From: Pseudomonas fluorescens
Lineage (GTDB): Bacteria; Pseudomonadota; Gammaproteobacteria; Pseudomonadales; Pseudomonadaceae
Assembly (NCBI RefSeq): GCF_003732425.1
Contig: NZ_MOBX01000015.1
Span: 638,303 to 702,302, forward strand
Reading direction: 5' to 3'
Length of the DNA: 64,000 bases
Shown here: positions 1-7,295 of the stretch, one piece after another
How positions within the stretch are numbered: the stretch's first letter is position 1
Layout of the letters: every line of letters begins with the position of its first letter
The notes under the pieces: generated by a model
What the model was told of the DNA's origin: nothing
Databases searched by the model: none
The model's input: only the letters and a program-made list of their open reading frames with translations
Made by a program: the position numbers and the translations under genes

Positions 1-1
1 C

Positions 2-478
2 GAGTTGCCGCGCGTGGTCAACAACCTGCTGCAGATGTACCGCCTGCCACCGCGCAGCCTGGAACTGGAGGTCACCGAAACCGGCCTGATGGAAGACATC
101 AGCACCGCCGCCCAGCACTTGCTCAGCCTGCGTCGCTCCGGCGCATTGATCGCCATCGATGATTTCGGCACCGGCTATTCATCTCTGAGCTACCTGAAAA
201 GCCTGCCGCTGGACAAAATCAAGATCGACAAGAGCTTCGTTCAGGACCTGCTCGATGACGACGACGATGCGACCATCGTTCGCGCGATCATTCAACTGGG
301 CAAAAGCCTCGGCATGCAGGTGATCGCCGAGGGCGTGGAAACCGCCGAGCAGGAAAGCTACATCATCTCCGAAGGCTGCCACGAAGGTCAGGGTTACCAC
401 TACAGCAAACCGCTGCCGGCCCGGGAATTGGGTGCCTATCTCAAACAGGCGCAACGCAGTAACGCGGTCATTCTCTAG
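2..478 (+). CDS. bifA: EAL-domain cyclic-di-GMP phosphodiesterase, C-terminal part (probably BifA)
   Basis: The gene enters from before the window, so only the last ~158 residues are present. They form the second half of an EAL domain: ELEVTET with its metal-binding Glu, then IDDFGTGYSSLSYLK (the DDFGTG loop), KIDKSFV with its catalytic-site Lys, VIAEGVE, and a C-terminal GQGYHYSKP. All key residues visible in this part are intact, so active hydrolysis of c-di-GMP is expected. The identification as BifA, which usually carries a degenerate GGDEF domain upstream and controls biofilm and swarming, rests on position: in P. aeruginosa bifA lies just before the icmP operon as it does here. The EAL assignment is very secure; the gene name is inference because the N-terminus is missing. 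Confidence 0.8.
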   Translation, partial: ELPRVVNNLLQMYRLPPRSLELEVTETGLMEDISTAAQHLLSLRRSGALIAIDDFGTGYSSLSYLKSLPLDKIKIDKSFVQDLLDDDDDATIVRAIIQLGKSLGMQVIAEGVETAEQESYIISEGCHEGQGYHYSKPLPARELGAYLKQAQRSNAVIL

Positions 479-480
479 AC

Positions 481-561
481 GATCAAAAGATCGCAGCCTC
501 GTTTCACTCGACAGCTCCTACATTTGAAATGCATTCCCCCGCGGGCTGCGATTTTTTGATC
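481..561. repeat. Degenerate palindromic intergenic repeat (family A, variant arm)
   Basis: The left arm GATCAAAAGATCGCAGCC (481-498) pairs with GGCTGCGATTTTTTGATC (544-561). The left arm continues with CTCGTTTCACTCGACAGCTCC where other copies have CTTCGGCAGCTCC. The same variant recurs at 36535-36580. It sits directly after the EAL gene and may help 3' end stability. Confidence 0.7.
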
Positions 562-613
562 GGTGCCATCACGCCGACGCAAATAAGAAATATTTCCAGC
601 CACAACCCTTTAC

Positions 614-640
614 ACATAATGCGAAAGATTTGCATTATGT
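614..640. promoter_or_regulatory. Perfect inverted repeat resembling a Fur box, upstream of the imelysin operon
   Basis: ACATAATGC (614-622) and GCATTATGT (632-640) form a perfect 9-bp inverted repeat with a 9-nt AT-rich spacer. Against the classical 19-bp Fur consensus, the two overlapping registers match at about 12 and 13 positions. The site lies 58 nt before the probable start at 698. The orthologous operon is known to be iron-regulated in P. aeruginosa. Fur binding is inference. Confidence 0.55.
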
Positions 641-697
641 CGCAGTTTTGCGCACCCCCGCGCCAGTCCAATCAACTACCGAAGCAGGATGTTCGCC

Positions 698-2044
698 ATG
701 ATTCGTATGCCTCTGGCTACCGCCAGTCTGCTGGCCATCGCTATTTCCCTCGCCGGTTGCGGCGAAGGCAAAGACAAGGCCGCCGCTCCGGCCGCACCGA
801 CGCCAGCCGCCAGCACCACCGCACCTGCGGCGGCGCCTGCCGCTGCCGGTAAAGTCGACGAAGCCGCCGCCAAGGCTGTGGTCGCGCATTACGCCGACAT
901 GGTCTTCGCCGTCTATAGCGATGCCGAATCCACCGCGAAAACCCTGCAGACCGCCGTCGACGCGTTCCTCGCCAAGCCGAACGCCGACACCCTGAAAGCC
1001 GCCAAGGCTGCCTGGGTCGCCGCGCGCGTTCCGTACCTGCAGAGCGAAGTGTTCCGCTTCGGCAACACCATCATCGACGATTGGGAAGGTCAGGTTAACG
1101 CCTGGCCGCTGGACGAGGGTCTGATCGACTACGTCGACAAATCCTACGAGCACGCACTGGGTAACCCGGGCGCCACCGCCAACATCATCGCCAACACCGA
1201 AGTTCAGGTCGGCGAAGACAAGGTCGACGTCAAAGACATCACCCCGGAAAAACTCGCCAGCCTCAACGAGCTGGGCGGCTCCGAAGCCAACGTCGCCACC
1301 GGCTACCACGCGATCGAATTCCTGCTCTGGGGCCAGGATCTGAACGGCACCGGCCCTGGCGCTGGCAACCGTCCGGCTTCGGACTACCTGGAAGGCGCCG
1401 GCGCCACTGGCGGCCACAACGATCGTCGGCGTGCCTACCTGAAGTCGGTGACCCAACTGCTGGTCAGCGACCTGGAAGAAATGGTCGGCAACTGGAAGCC
1501 GAACGTGGCCGACAACTACCGCGCCACCCTGGAAGCCGAGCCAGGCGAAACCGGTCTGCGCAAAATGCTCTTCGGCATGGGCAGCCTGTCCTTGGGTGAA
1601 CTGGCGGGCGAGCGCATGAAGGTGTCCCTGGAAGCCAACTCCCCGGAAGACGAGCAGGACTGCTTCAGCGACAACACCCACAACTCGCACTTCTACGATG
1701 CCAAAGGCATTCGTAACGTCTACTTGGGCGAGTACACCCGTGTTGATGGCACCAAGATGACCGGCGCCAGCCTGTCGTCGCTGGTGGCCAAGGCCGACCC
1801 GGCTGCCGACACCGCACTGAAAGCCGATCTGGCTGCGACCGAAGCGAAGATCCAGGTCATGGTCGATCACGCCAACAAGGGTGAGCACTACGACCAACTG
1901 ATCGCTGCCGGCAACACCGCTGGCAACCAGATCGTTCGCGACGCCATCGCCTCGCTGGTCAAGCAGACCGGTTCGATCGAAGCCGCTGCCGGCAAACTGG
2001 GCATCAGCGACCTGAACCCGGACAACGCTGATCACGAGTTCTGA
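698..2044 (+). CDS. icmP: Imelysin-family (M75) iron-regulated lipoprotein, IcmP-like
   Basis: I place the start at the ATG at 698 because AGGA at 686-689 is correctly spaced for it; the in-frame ATG at 689 abuts that Shine-Dalgarno sequence. The N-terminus is a lipoprotein signal ending in LAGC, followed by an Ala/Pro-rich linker. The imelysin GxHxxE signature appears as GYHAIEFLLWG (G202, H204, E207 in this numbering). Imelysin proteins sit in the periplasm or outer membrane. The P. aeruginosa relative was described as an insulin-cleaving metalloprotease, but the family is also thought to bind iron or haem, so peptidase activity should not be assumed. It is first of four co-oriented genes (imelysin, di-haem protein, second imelysin, DUF1513). 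A Fur-like palindrome precedes it and a hairpin terminator lies at 2061-2090. Length 448 aa, normal for the family. Confidence 0.88.
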   Translation: MIRMPLATASLLAIAISLAGCGEGKDKAAAPAAPTPAASTTAPAAAPAAAGKVDEAAAKAVVAHYADMVFAVYSDAESTAKTLQTAVDAFLAKPNADTLKAAKAAWVAARVPYLQSEVFRFGNTIIDDWEGQVNAWPLDEGLIDYVDKSYEHALGNPGATANIIANTEVQVGEDKVDVKDITPEKLASLNELGGSEANVATGYHAIEFLLWGQDLNGTGPGAGNRPASDYLEGAGATGGHNDRRRAYLKSVTQLLVSDLEEMVGNWKPNVADNYRATLEAEPGETGLRKMLFGMGSLSLGELAGERMKVSLEANSPEDEQDCFSDNTHNSHFYDAKGIRNVYLGEYTRVDGTKMTGASLSSLVAKADPAADTALKADLAATEAKIQVMVDHANKGEHYDQLIAAGNTAGNQIVRDAIASLVKQTGSIEAAAGKLGISDLNPDNADHEF

Positions 2045-2060
2045 TCACCGCGTCCGCGTT

Positions 2061-2090
2061 AAAAAAGGCGACCTTCGGGTCGCCTTTTTC
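2061..2090 (+). terminator. Rho-independent terminator after the first imelysin gene
   Basis: An 8-bp stem AGGCGACC / GGTCGCCT with a TTCG tetraloop, followed by five T. The A-tract on the left side would also allow termination in the other direction. Downstream operon genes may therefore rely on read-through or their own promoter. Confidence 0.85.
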
Positions 2091-2111
2091 ATGCCTGCCC
2101 TACACGGCCCA

Positions 2112-2200
2112 CTGTAGGAGCTGCCGAAGGCTGCGATCTTTTGACTTTGCTTCTAAAAAAGACAGATCAAAAGATCGCAGCCTTCGGCAGCTCCTACAGG
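2112..2200. repeat. Palindromic REP-doublet (family A)
   Basis: CTGTAGGAGCTGCCGAAGG... (2112-2144) is the reverse complement of the right arm at 2165-2199, with a ~20-nt spacer. Full-length copies of the same unit are at 5961-6041, 10325-10396, 42041-42113 and 47119-47200, always between genes. Confidence 0.9.
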
Positions 2201-2318
2201 GGTTTTGCATTGCTCTTCAGATTTGCGCTGTATCAAGCAAACGATAATTCCTCTTATTCAAACTCCTTCGCCCTGTTAGACTTTGCGCCTTAAATTTTGC
2301 CCGTCCGCAGGATGTCTG

Positions 2319-3746
2319 ATGCCCTCGCTGCCTCTTCGCTTGTCTGCACTGTTGCTGGCCCTGGGCCTGAGTGCCTGCGATGACGCCCCGCGTTTCACCA
2401 AGGCCGAGCCTGGTGAAGCACGTTCGGGCGGTGCGGCGACCGTGCGCAAGACCGATCAAAACGCGTTCTCCCTGCCCTCGGCCAACCTGCCGCCGTCGCG
2501 GCGGGTGGATTTCAGTGTCGGCAACAGCTTTTTCCGCAGCCCGTGGGTGATCGCGCCGTCGACCACCACGGCGCGCGATGGCCTCGGCCCGTTGTTCAAT
2601 ACCAATGCCTGTCAGGGCTGCCATATCAAGGACGGTCGCGGTCATCCGCCACCACCGGATGCGCCTAACGCGGTGTCCATGCTCGTGCGCCTGTCGATTC
2701 CCAACACGCCGGAATTCGCCAAAGTTATCGAGCAGGTCGGCGTGGTGCCGGAGCCGGTCTATGGCGGCCAGTTCCAGGACATGGCGGTGCCCGGTGTCGT
2801 ACCGGAAGGCAAAGTCCGCGTTGACTACACGCCAGTGCCTGTACGTTTCAAGGACGGCACCGAAGTCGAACTACGCAAACCGGTCTTGCAGATCACCCAG
2901 CTCGGCTACGGCCCGATGCATCCGGACACGCGTTTCTCGGCCCGCGTCGCCCCGCCGATGATCGGCCTCGGCCTGCTTGAAGCCATCCCGGAACAAGCGA
3001 TCCTCGCCAACGCAGCGGCGCAAGCCAAAGACAACAACGGCATCAACGGCCGGCCGAACCGGGTCTGGGATGACGAACTGCAGAAAACCGTGATCGGGCG
3101 ATTTGGCTGGAAAGCCGGGCAGCCGAACCTCAATCAACAAAACGTTCACGCGTTTTCCGGTGACATGGGCCTCACGACCAGCCTGCGCCCCTTCGATGAC
3201 TGCACCGACGCGCAAACCGCCTGTAAACAGGCACCGAACGGCAACGGCCCGAACGGCGAGCCGGAAGTCAGCGACAACATTCTGCGTCTGGTGCTGTTCT
3301 ATAGCCGCAACCTCGCCGTACCGGCGCGGCGCGGCGTCAACGATCCACAAGTGCTGGCCGGCAAGAATCTGTTTTTCCAGGCCGGCTGCCAGTCGTGCCA
3401 TACACCGAAATACACCACCGCCGCCAACGCCGCCGAACCGGAACTGGCCAATCAGGTGATTCGCCCGTACAGCGATCTGCTGCTGCATGACATGGGCGAC
3501 GGTCTGGCGGACAACCGCACTGAGTTTCAGGCTTCCGGCCGCGACTGGCGCACGCCGCCGTTGTGGGGGATTGGCCTGACGCAAGCAGTCAGCGGTCACA
3601 CCCAGTTTTTGCATGACGGTCGCGCGCGCAATCTGCTCGAAGCGGTGCTCTGGCACGGCGGCGAAGCGCAAGCCGCGCAGCAACAGGTTTTGTCTTTCAA
3701 TGCCGAGCAGCGTGCCGCGTTGCTGGCGTTTTTGAACTCACTTTAA
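2319..3746 (+). CDS. DUF1111 di-haem c-type cytochrome (thiol-oxidoreductase-like) lipoprotein
   Basis: The start is ATG 2319 (MPSLPLRL...), preceded at 2308-2313 by CAGGAT; an upstream in-frame TTG at 2283 has no support. The signal ends in LSAC, so this is probably a lipoprotein. Two CxxCH haem-binding motifs are visible: CQGCH (C98-H102) and CQSCH (C357-H361), the arrangement of DUF1111, which is distantly related to MauG/CcpA di-haem peroxidases. Substrate and reaction are unknown. It lies between two imelysin genes in what looks like one operon and matches the second gene of the P. aeruginosa iron-regulated cluster. An electron-transfer role in periplasmic iron handling is inference. 475 aa. 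Confidence 0.85.
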   Translation: MPSLPLRLSALLLALGLSACDDAPRFTKAEPGEARSGGAATVRKTDQNAFSLPSANLPPSRRVDFSVGNSFFRSPWVIAPSTTTARDGLGPLFNTNACQGCHIKDGRGHPPPPDAPNAVSMLVRLSIPNTPEFAKVIEQVGVVPEPVYGGQFQDMAVPGVVPEGKVRVDYTPVPVRFKDGTEVELRKPVLQITQLGYGPMHPDTRFSARVAPPMIGLGLLEAIPEQAILANAAAQAKDNNGINGRPNRVWDDELQKTVIGRFGWKAGQPNLNQQNVHAFSGDMGLTTSLRPFDDCTDAQTACKQAPNGNGPNGEPEVSDNILRLVLFYSRNLAVPARRGVNDPQVLAGKNLFFQAGCQSCHTPKYTTAANAAEPELANQVIRPYSDLLLHDMGDGLADNRTEFQASGRDWRTPPLWGIGLTQAVSGHTQFLHDGRARNLLEAVLWHGGEAQAAQQQVLSFNAEQRAALLAFLNSL

Positions 3747-3773
3747 ACACTAAAAAAGAATCGGGAGCCCGAC

Positions 3774-4838
3774 ATGTTCCGTCCCAAGCTACTGTTCACC
3801 AGCCTTGCCGCGCTCGCCCTCGGTGCCTGCTCGCCGCAGGATCCGCAAGCGGTCACCTCGGCAGCCATCGCCAAATCGGTGATCCTGCCGACCTACACGC
3901 GCTGGGTCGAAGCCGACAAGCAACTGGCAGTCAGCGCCCTCGCCTACTGCCAGGGCAAGGAAACCCTGGAAACCGCCCGTGCCGACTTCCTCCACGCGCA
4001 GAAAGCCTGGGCCGAGTTGCAACCGCTGCTGATCGGCCCGCTGGCCGAGGGCAACCGTTCGTGGCAGGTGCAGTTCTGGCCGGACAAAAAGAACCTCGTC
4101 GGCCGTCAGGTCGAGCAACTGGTGGTCGCCCAGCCGCAGATCGACGCCGCCGCACTGGCCAAGTCGAGCGTGGTGGTGCAAGGCCTGTCGGCTTACGAGT
4201 ACATCCTGTTCGACGCCAAGCCAGACGTGGCCAACGCCGAACAGAAGGCCAAGTACTGCCCGCTGTTGATTGCCATTGGCGAACGGCAGAAGCAACTGGC
4301 CGAAGAAATTCTGCAGAGCTGGAACAACACCGACGGCATGCTCGCGCAGATGAGCAAATTCCCCAACCAGCGCTATGCCGACTCCCATGAAGCAATTGCC
4401 GATCTGCTGCGTGTGCAAGTCACCGCGCTGGACACCCTGAAGAAAAAACTCGGCACGCCAATGGGCCGTCAGAGCAAGGGCGTACCGCAGCCGTTCCAGG
4501 CCGATGCCTGGCGCAGCCAGTCTTCGCTGACCGCGCTGGAAGCCAGCCTCGCCGCTGCCAAAACCGTGTGGGAAGGCGTCGACAACAAAGGCCTGCGCGG
4601 TCTGTTGCCGGCTGAGCAAAAGCCACTGGCGGACAAGATCGATGCGGCCTACGCCGCTTCGCTGAAACTGTTCGACAGCACCCAGCGTTCGCTCGGTGAA
4701 ATGCTCGAAGACGACGCCGGACGTCAACAACTCAACGACATCTACGACAGCCTCAACGTCGTCCATCGCCTGCACGAAGGCGAACTGGCCAAGGCGCTGG
4801 GCATCCAACTGGGCTTCAACGCCAACGACGGTGACTGA
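3774..4838 (+). CDS. Second imelysin-family lipoprotein, altered GxHxxE site
   Basis: ATG 3774 is preceded by CGGGAG. The protein has a lipoprotein signal (LALGACS) and is 354 aa, the all-helical size usual for imelysin. At the signature position the sequence is GLSAYEYILFD: G137 and E142 are kept but the His of GxHxxE is Ser139. The two imelysins of the operon are therefore not equivalent, and this one probably cannot bind metal in the same way. It starts 27 nt after the di-haem gene and its stop overlaps the next start (ATGA at 4838), so co-translation with the DUF1513 gene is likely. Confidence 0.85.
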   Translation: MFRPKLLFTSLAALALGACSPQDPQAVTSAAIAKSVILPTYTRWVEADKQLAVSALAYCQGKETLETARADFLHAQKAWAELQPLLIGPLAEGNRSWQVQFWPDKKNLVGRQVEQLVVAQPQIDAAALAKSSVVVQGLSAYEYILFDAKPDVANAEQKAKYCPLLIAIGERQKQLAEEILQSWNNTDGMLAQMSKFPNQRYADSHEAIADLLRVQVTALDTLKKKLGTPMGRQSKGVPQPFQADAWRSQSSLTALEASLAAAKTVWEGVDNKGLRGLLPAEQKPLADKIDAAYAASLKLFDSTQRSLGEMLEDDAGRQQLNDIYDSLNVVHRLHEGELAKALGIQLGFNANDGD

Positions 4839-5953
4839 TGAGGGCAAGTGCCATGCTGCGACGTCAGGTTCTGACTTTAGGTAGTGCACTGCTGGGAGCA
4901 GTGACGCTGGGCGGCTGGACGCTGTTCAAACGCAAGGATCAGAGCCCGCTGTTGCTGTCGGCGCGCGACGACACCGACGGCAAGCATTACGCCGTCGGTT
5001 ATCGGCTGGACGGCACGCGGGTGTTCGCCACCGAAGTCGGCCAGCGTTGCCACGACATCATCAACCACCCGACGCAGCCGATTGCGTTGTTCGTCGCCCG
5101 GCGTCCAGGCACCGAGAGTTACCTGATCGACCTGCGCGACGGCACGTTACTGCAGACCGTGACTTCGCAGCCGAACCGGCACTTCTACGGCCACGCCGTG
5201 GTGCACAAGGATGGTGAATACCTCTACGCCACCGAGAACGACACCACCGATCCCGGCCGTGGCTTGCTCGGTGTGTACAAATTCGAAGGCGCGCGGCTGG
5301 TGCACTCGGGCGAGATTTCCACCCACGGTCTCGGCCCGCATCAGGTGTCGTGGATGCCCGACGGCGAGACGCTGGTGGTGGCCAACGGCGGGATTCGTAC
5401 CGAGGCGGAAAGCCGCGTCGACATGAACCTCAACGCCATGGAGCCGAGCCTGGTGCTGATGCAGCGCGACGGCACGTTGTTGAGCAAGGAAACCCTCGCC
5501 CAGCAGATGAACAGCGTGCGTCACCTGGGCATCGCCAGCGACGGCACCATCGTCGCCGGCCAGCAGTTCATGGGCGCCTCGCATGAGCGCTCGGAGCTGC
5601 TGGCGATCAAGCGTCCGGGGCAGCCGTTCGTGGCCTTCCCGGTACCGGAGCATCAGCTGCAGTCGATGGGGCACTACACCGCCAGCGTTGCCGTGCACAG
5701 CGATTTGCGTCTGGTCGCGCTGACGGCCCCCCGTGGCAATCGCTTCTTTATCTGGGATCTGGACAGCGGCGAAGTGCGCCTCGATGCGCCGTTGCCAGAT
5801 TGTGCGGGTGTGGGTGCGGTGAATGACGGTTTTGTCGTGACCTCCGGGCAAGGGCGCTGCCGTTACTACGATTGCCGTCAGGATGAGCTGTTGGCCAAAC
5901 CGCTGGAACTGCCGGCGGGGCTCTGGGACAACCATCTTCATCTGATGGCCTGA
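4838..5953 (+). CDS. DUF1513 periplasmic protein of the imelysin operon
   Basis: The ATG at 4838 overlaps the stop of the preceding gene. An internal ATG at 4853 (MLRRQVLTLG) has AGGG 9 nt before it and gives a compact signal sequence, so it is an equally good start. After the hydrophobic N-terminus (GSALLGAVTLGGWTLF) the protein contains blade-like segments such as HQVSWMPDGETLVVANGG and LHLGIASDGTIVAG-type stretches, suggesting a beta-propeller. DUF1513 is characteristically linked with imelysin genes. Biochemical function unknown. It ends the iron-linked operon; a palindromic repeat and then the efflux genes follow. Confidence 0.8.
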   Translation: MRASAMLRRQVLTLGSALLGAVTLGGWTLFKRKDQSPLLLSARDDTDGKHYAVGYRLDGTRVFATEVGQRCHDIINHPTQPIALFVARRPGTESYLIDLRDGTLLQTVTSQPNRHFYGHAVVHKDGEYLYATENDTTDPGRGLLGVYKFEGARLVHSGEISTHGLGPHQVSWMPDGETLVVANGGIRTEAESRVDMNLNAMEPSLVLMQRDGTLLSKETLAQQMNSVRHLGIASDGTIVAGQQFMGASHERSELLAIKRPGQPFVAFPVPEHQLQSMGHYTASVAVHSDLRLVALTAPRGNRFFIWDLDSGEVRLDAPLPDCAGVGAVNDGFVVTSGQGRCRYYDCRQDELLAKPLELPAGLWDNHLHLMA

Positions 5954-5960
5954 ACCCACC

Positions 5961-6041
5961 GCAAAAGATCGCAGCCTTCGGCAGCTCCTACCTTGGAATG
6001 CATTCCCCTGTAGGAGCTGCCGAAGGCTGCGATCTTTTTGC
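5961..6041. repeat. Palindromic REP-doublet (family A)
   Basis: Arms at 5961-5991 (GCAAAAGATCGCAGCCTTCG...) and 6010-6041 are inverted copies with an 18-nt spacer. Located between the DUF1513 gene and the efflux pair. Confidence 0.9.
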
Positions 6042-6133
6042 GCCCCCCTGTAATAACTGCTAGTTGGAATCCCCCCAGCACTCGGAGTAATGTGCCCGCC
6101 TGTCTCACCTGATTTATCCAAGGAACTGGAAAT

Positions 6134-7282
6134 ATGCTGCGTCGCCGCATGCTGATCATGTTGGGTGTTGTTTTGTTGATCGTCCTGGTGCTGGGCGGGT
6201 ACAAAGCCTTTTCGATCTACACGATGATCCAGGGCTTTTCCAAGCCGAAACCGCCGATCAGCGTCGCCGTGGCCAATGCCACCGAACAGCCGTGGCAGAT
6301 GCGCTTGCCTACCGTCGGCTCACTCAAGGCGCTGCAAGGTGTCGAGCTGAGCCTGGAAGTGGCCGGCACCGTCACCGAACTCAAGTTCGAATCCGGACAG
6401 AAGGTCAAGGCCGGGCAACCGCTGCTGCAACTCGACAGTGGCGTCGAAACCGCCCTGCTGGAAACCGCCAAGGCTGACCTGGGTCTGGCGCAACTGGACT
6501 TCGGCCGTGGCGCGCAATTGGTCGACAGCCGCGCCATCTCCAAAGGCGAGTACGACCGGCTCTCCGCGGTTCTGCAAAAGAACAAAGCCACGGTCAATCA
6601 GCTCAACGCTTCGCTGGCGAAAAAACGCATCCTCGCACCGTTCAGCGGCACCATCGGCATCCGTCAGGTCGACGTCGGCGACTACCTCGCCAGCGGCACC
6701 AAAATCGCCACACTGCAGGATTTGAGCAGCCTCTACGCCGACTTCTACCTGCCCGAACAATCGGTACCGAAACTGGCCATCGGTCAGCCGGTGCAGATTG
6801 CAGTCGCCGCCTATCCCAAGCAAAACTTCGCCGGCAAGATCAGCGCAATCAACCCGATCGTCGAAAGCACTACGCGCAACATTCTAGTTCGCGCCACGCT
6901 GGCCAACCCGGATGGCAAATTGCTGCCGGGCATGTTCGCCAGCCTCGAGGTGTTGCTGCCCGATCCGCAGAAACACATCGTCGTGCCGGAGAGCGCAATC
7001 ACCTACACCCTCTACGGCAACTCGATCTACGTGGTCGGGCAGAAGAAAGCCGAGGACGGCAGCGTCGAAAAGGATGACAAGGGCCAACCGGTGCTGATCG
7101 CCGAGCGCCGCTTTATCGAAACCGGTGAGCGCCGCGATGGTTTGGTGATGATCAACAAGGGCGTGCAGAGCGGCGAACAAGTGGTAACGGCCGGCCAGAT
7201 CAAACTGGACAACGGTGCCCACATCGCCATCAGCGACGACAAGACCCTCGGCGAGCAGAACAGTCCGCCTCGCGCCGACTGA
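6134..7282 (+). CDS. RND efflux periplasmic adaptor (MexV-like)
   Basis: A membrane-fusion/HlyD-family adaptor linking an inner-membrane RND pump to an outer-membrane channel. The start ATG 6134 follows AAGGAACTGGAAAT. The N-terminal membrane anchor or signal helix (MLIMLGVVLLIVLVLGGY) is followed by a lipoyl-type half (VAGTVTELKFESGQKVKAGQPLLQLD), a helical hairpin around residues 110-160, the second lipoyl half (APFSGTIGIRQVDVGDYLASG) and beta-barrel/MP domains. 382 aa. The RND gene starts 14 nt downstream. Position after the imelysin operon matches PA4374-PA4375 (mexVW) as I recall, so MexV orthology is likely but not proven. Confidence 0.88.
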   Translation: MLRRRMLIMLGVVLLIVLVLGGYKAFSIYTMIQGFSKPKPPISVAVANATEQPWQMRLPTVGSLKALQGVELSLEVAGTVTELKFESGQKVKAGQPLLQLDSGVETALLETAKADLGLAQLDFGRGAQLVDSRAISKGEYDRLSAVLQKNKATVNQLNASLAKKRILAPFSGTIGIRQVDVGDYLASGTKIATLQDLSSLYADFYLPEQSVPKLAIGQPVQIAVAAYPKQNFAGKISAINPIVESTTRNILVRATLANPDGKLLPGMFASLEVLLPDPQKHIVVPESAITYTLYGNSIYVVGQKKAEDGSVEKDDKGQPVLIAERRFIETGERRDGLVMINKGVQSGEQVVTAGQIKLDNGAHIAISDDKTLGEQNSPPRAD

Positions 7283-7295
7283 TCAAGGAATCCCC

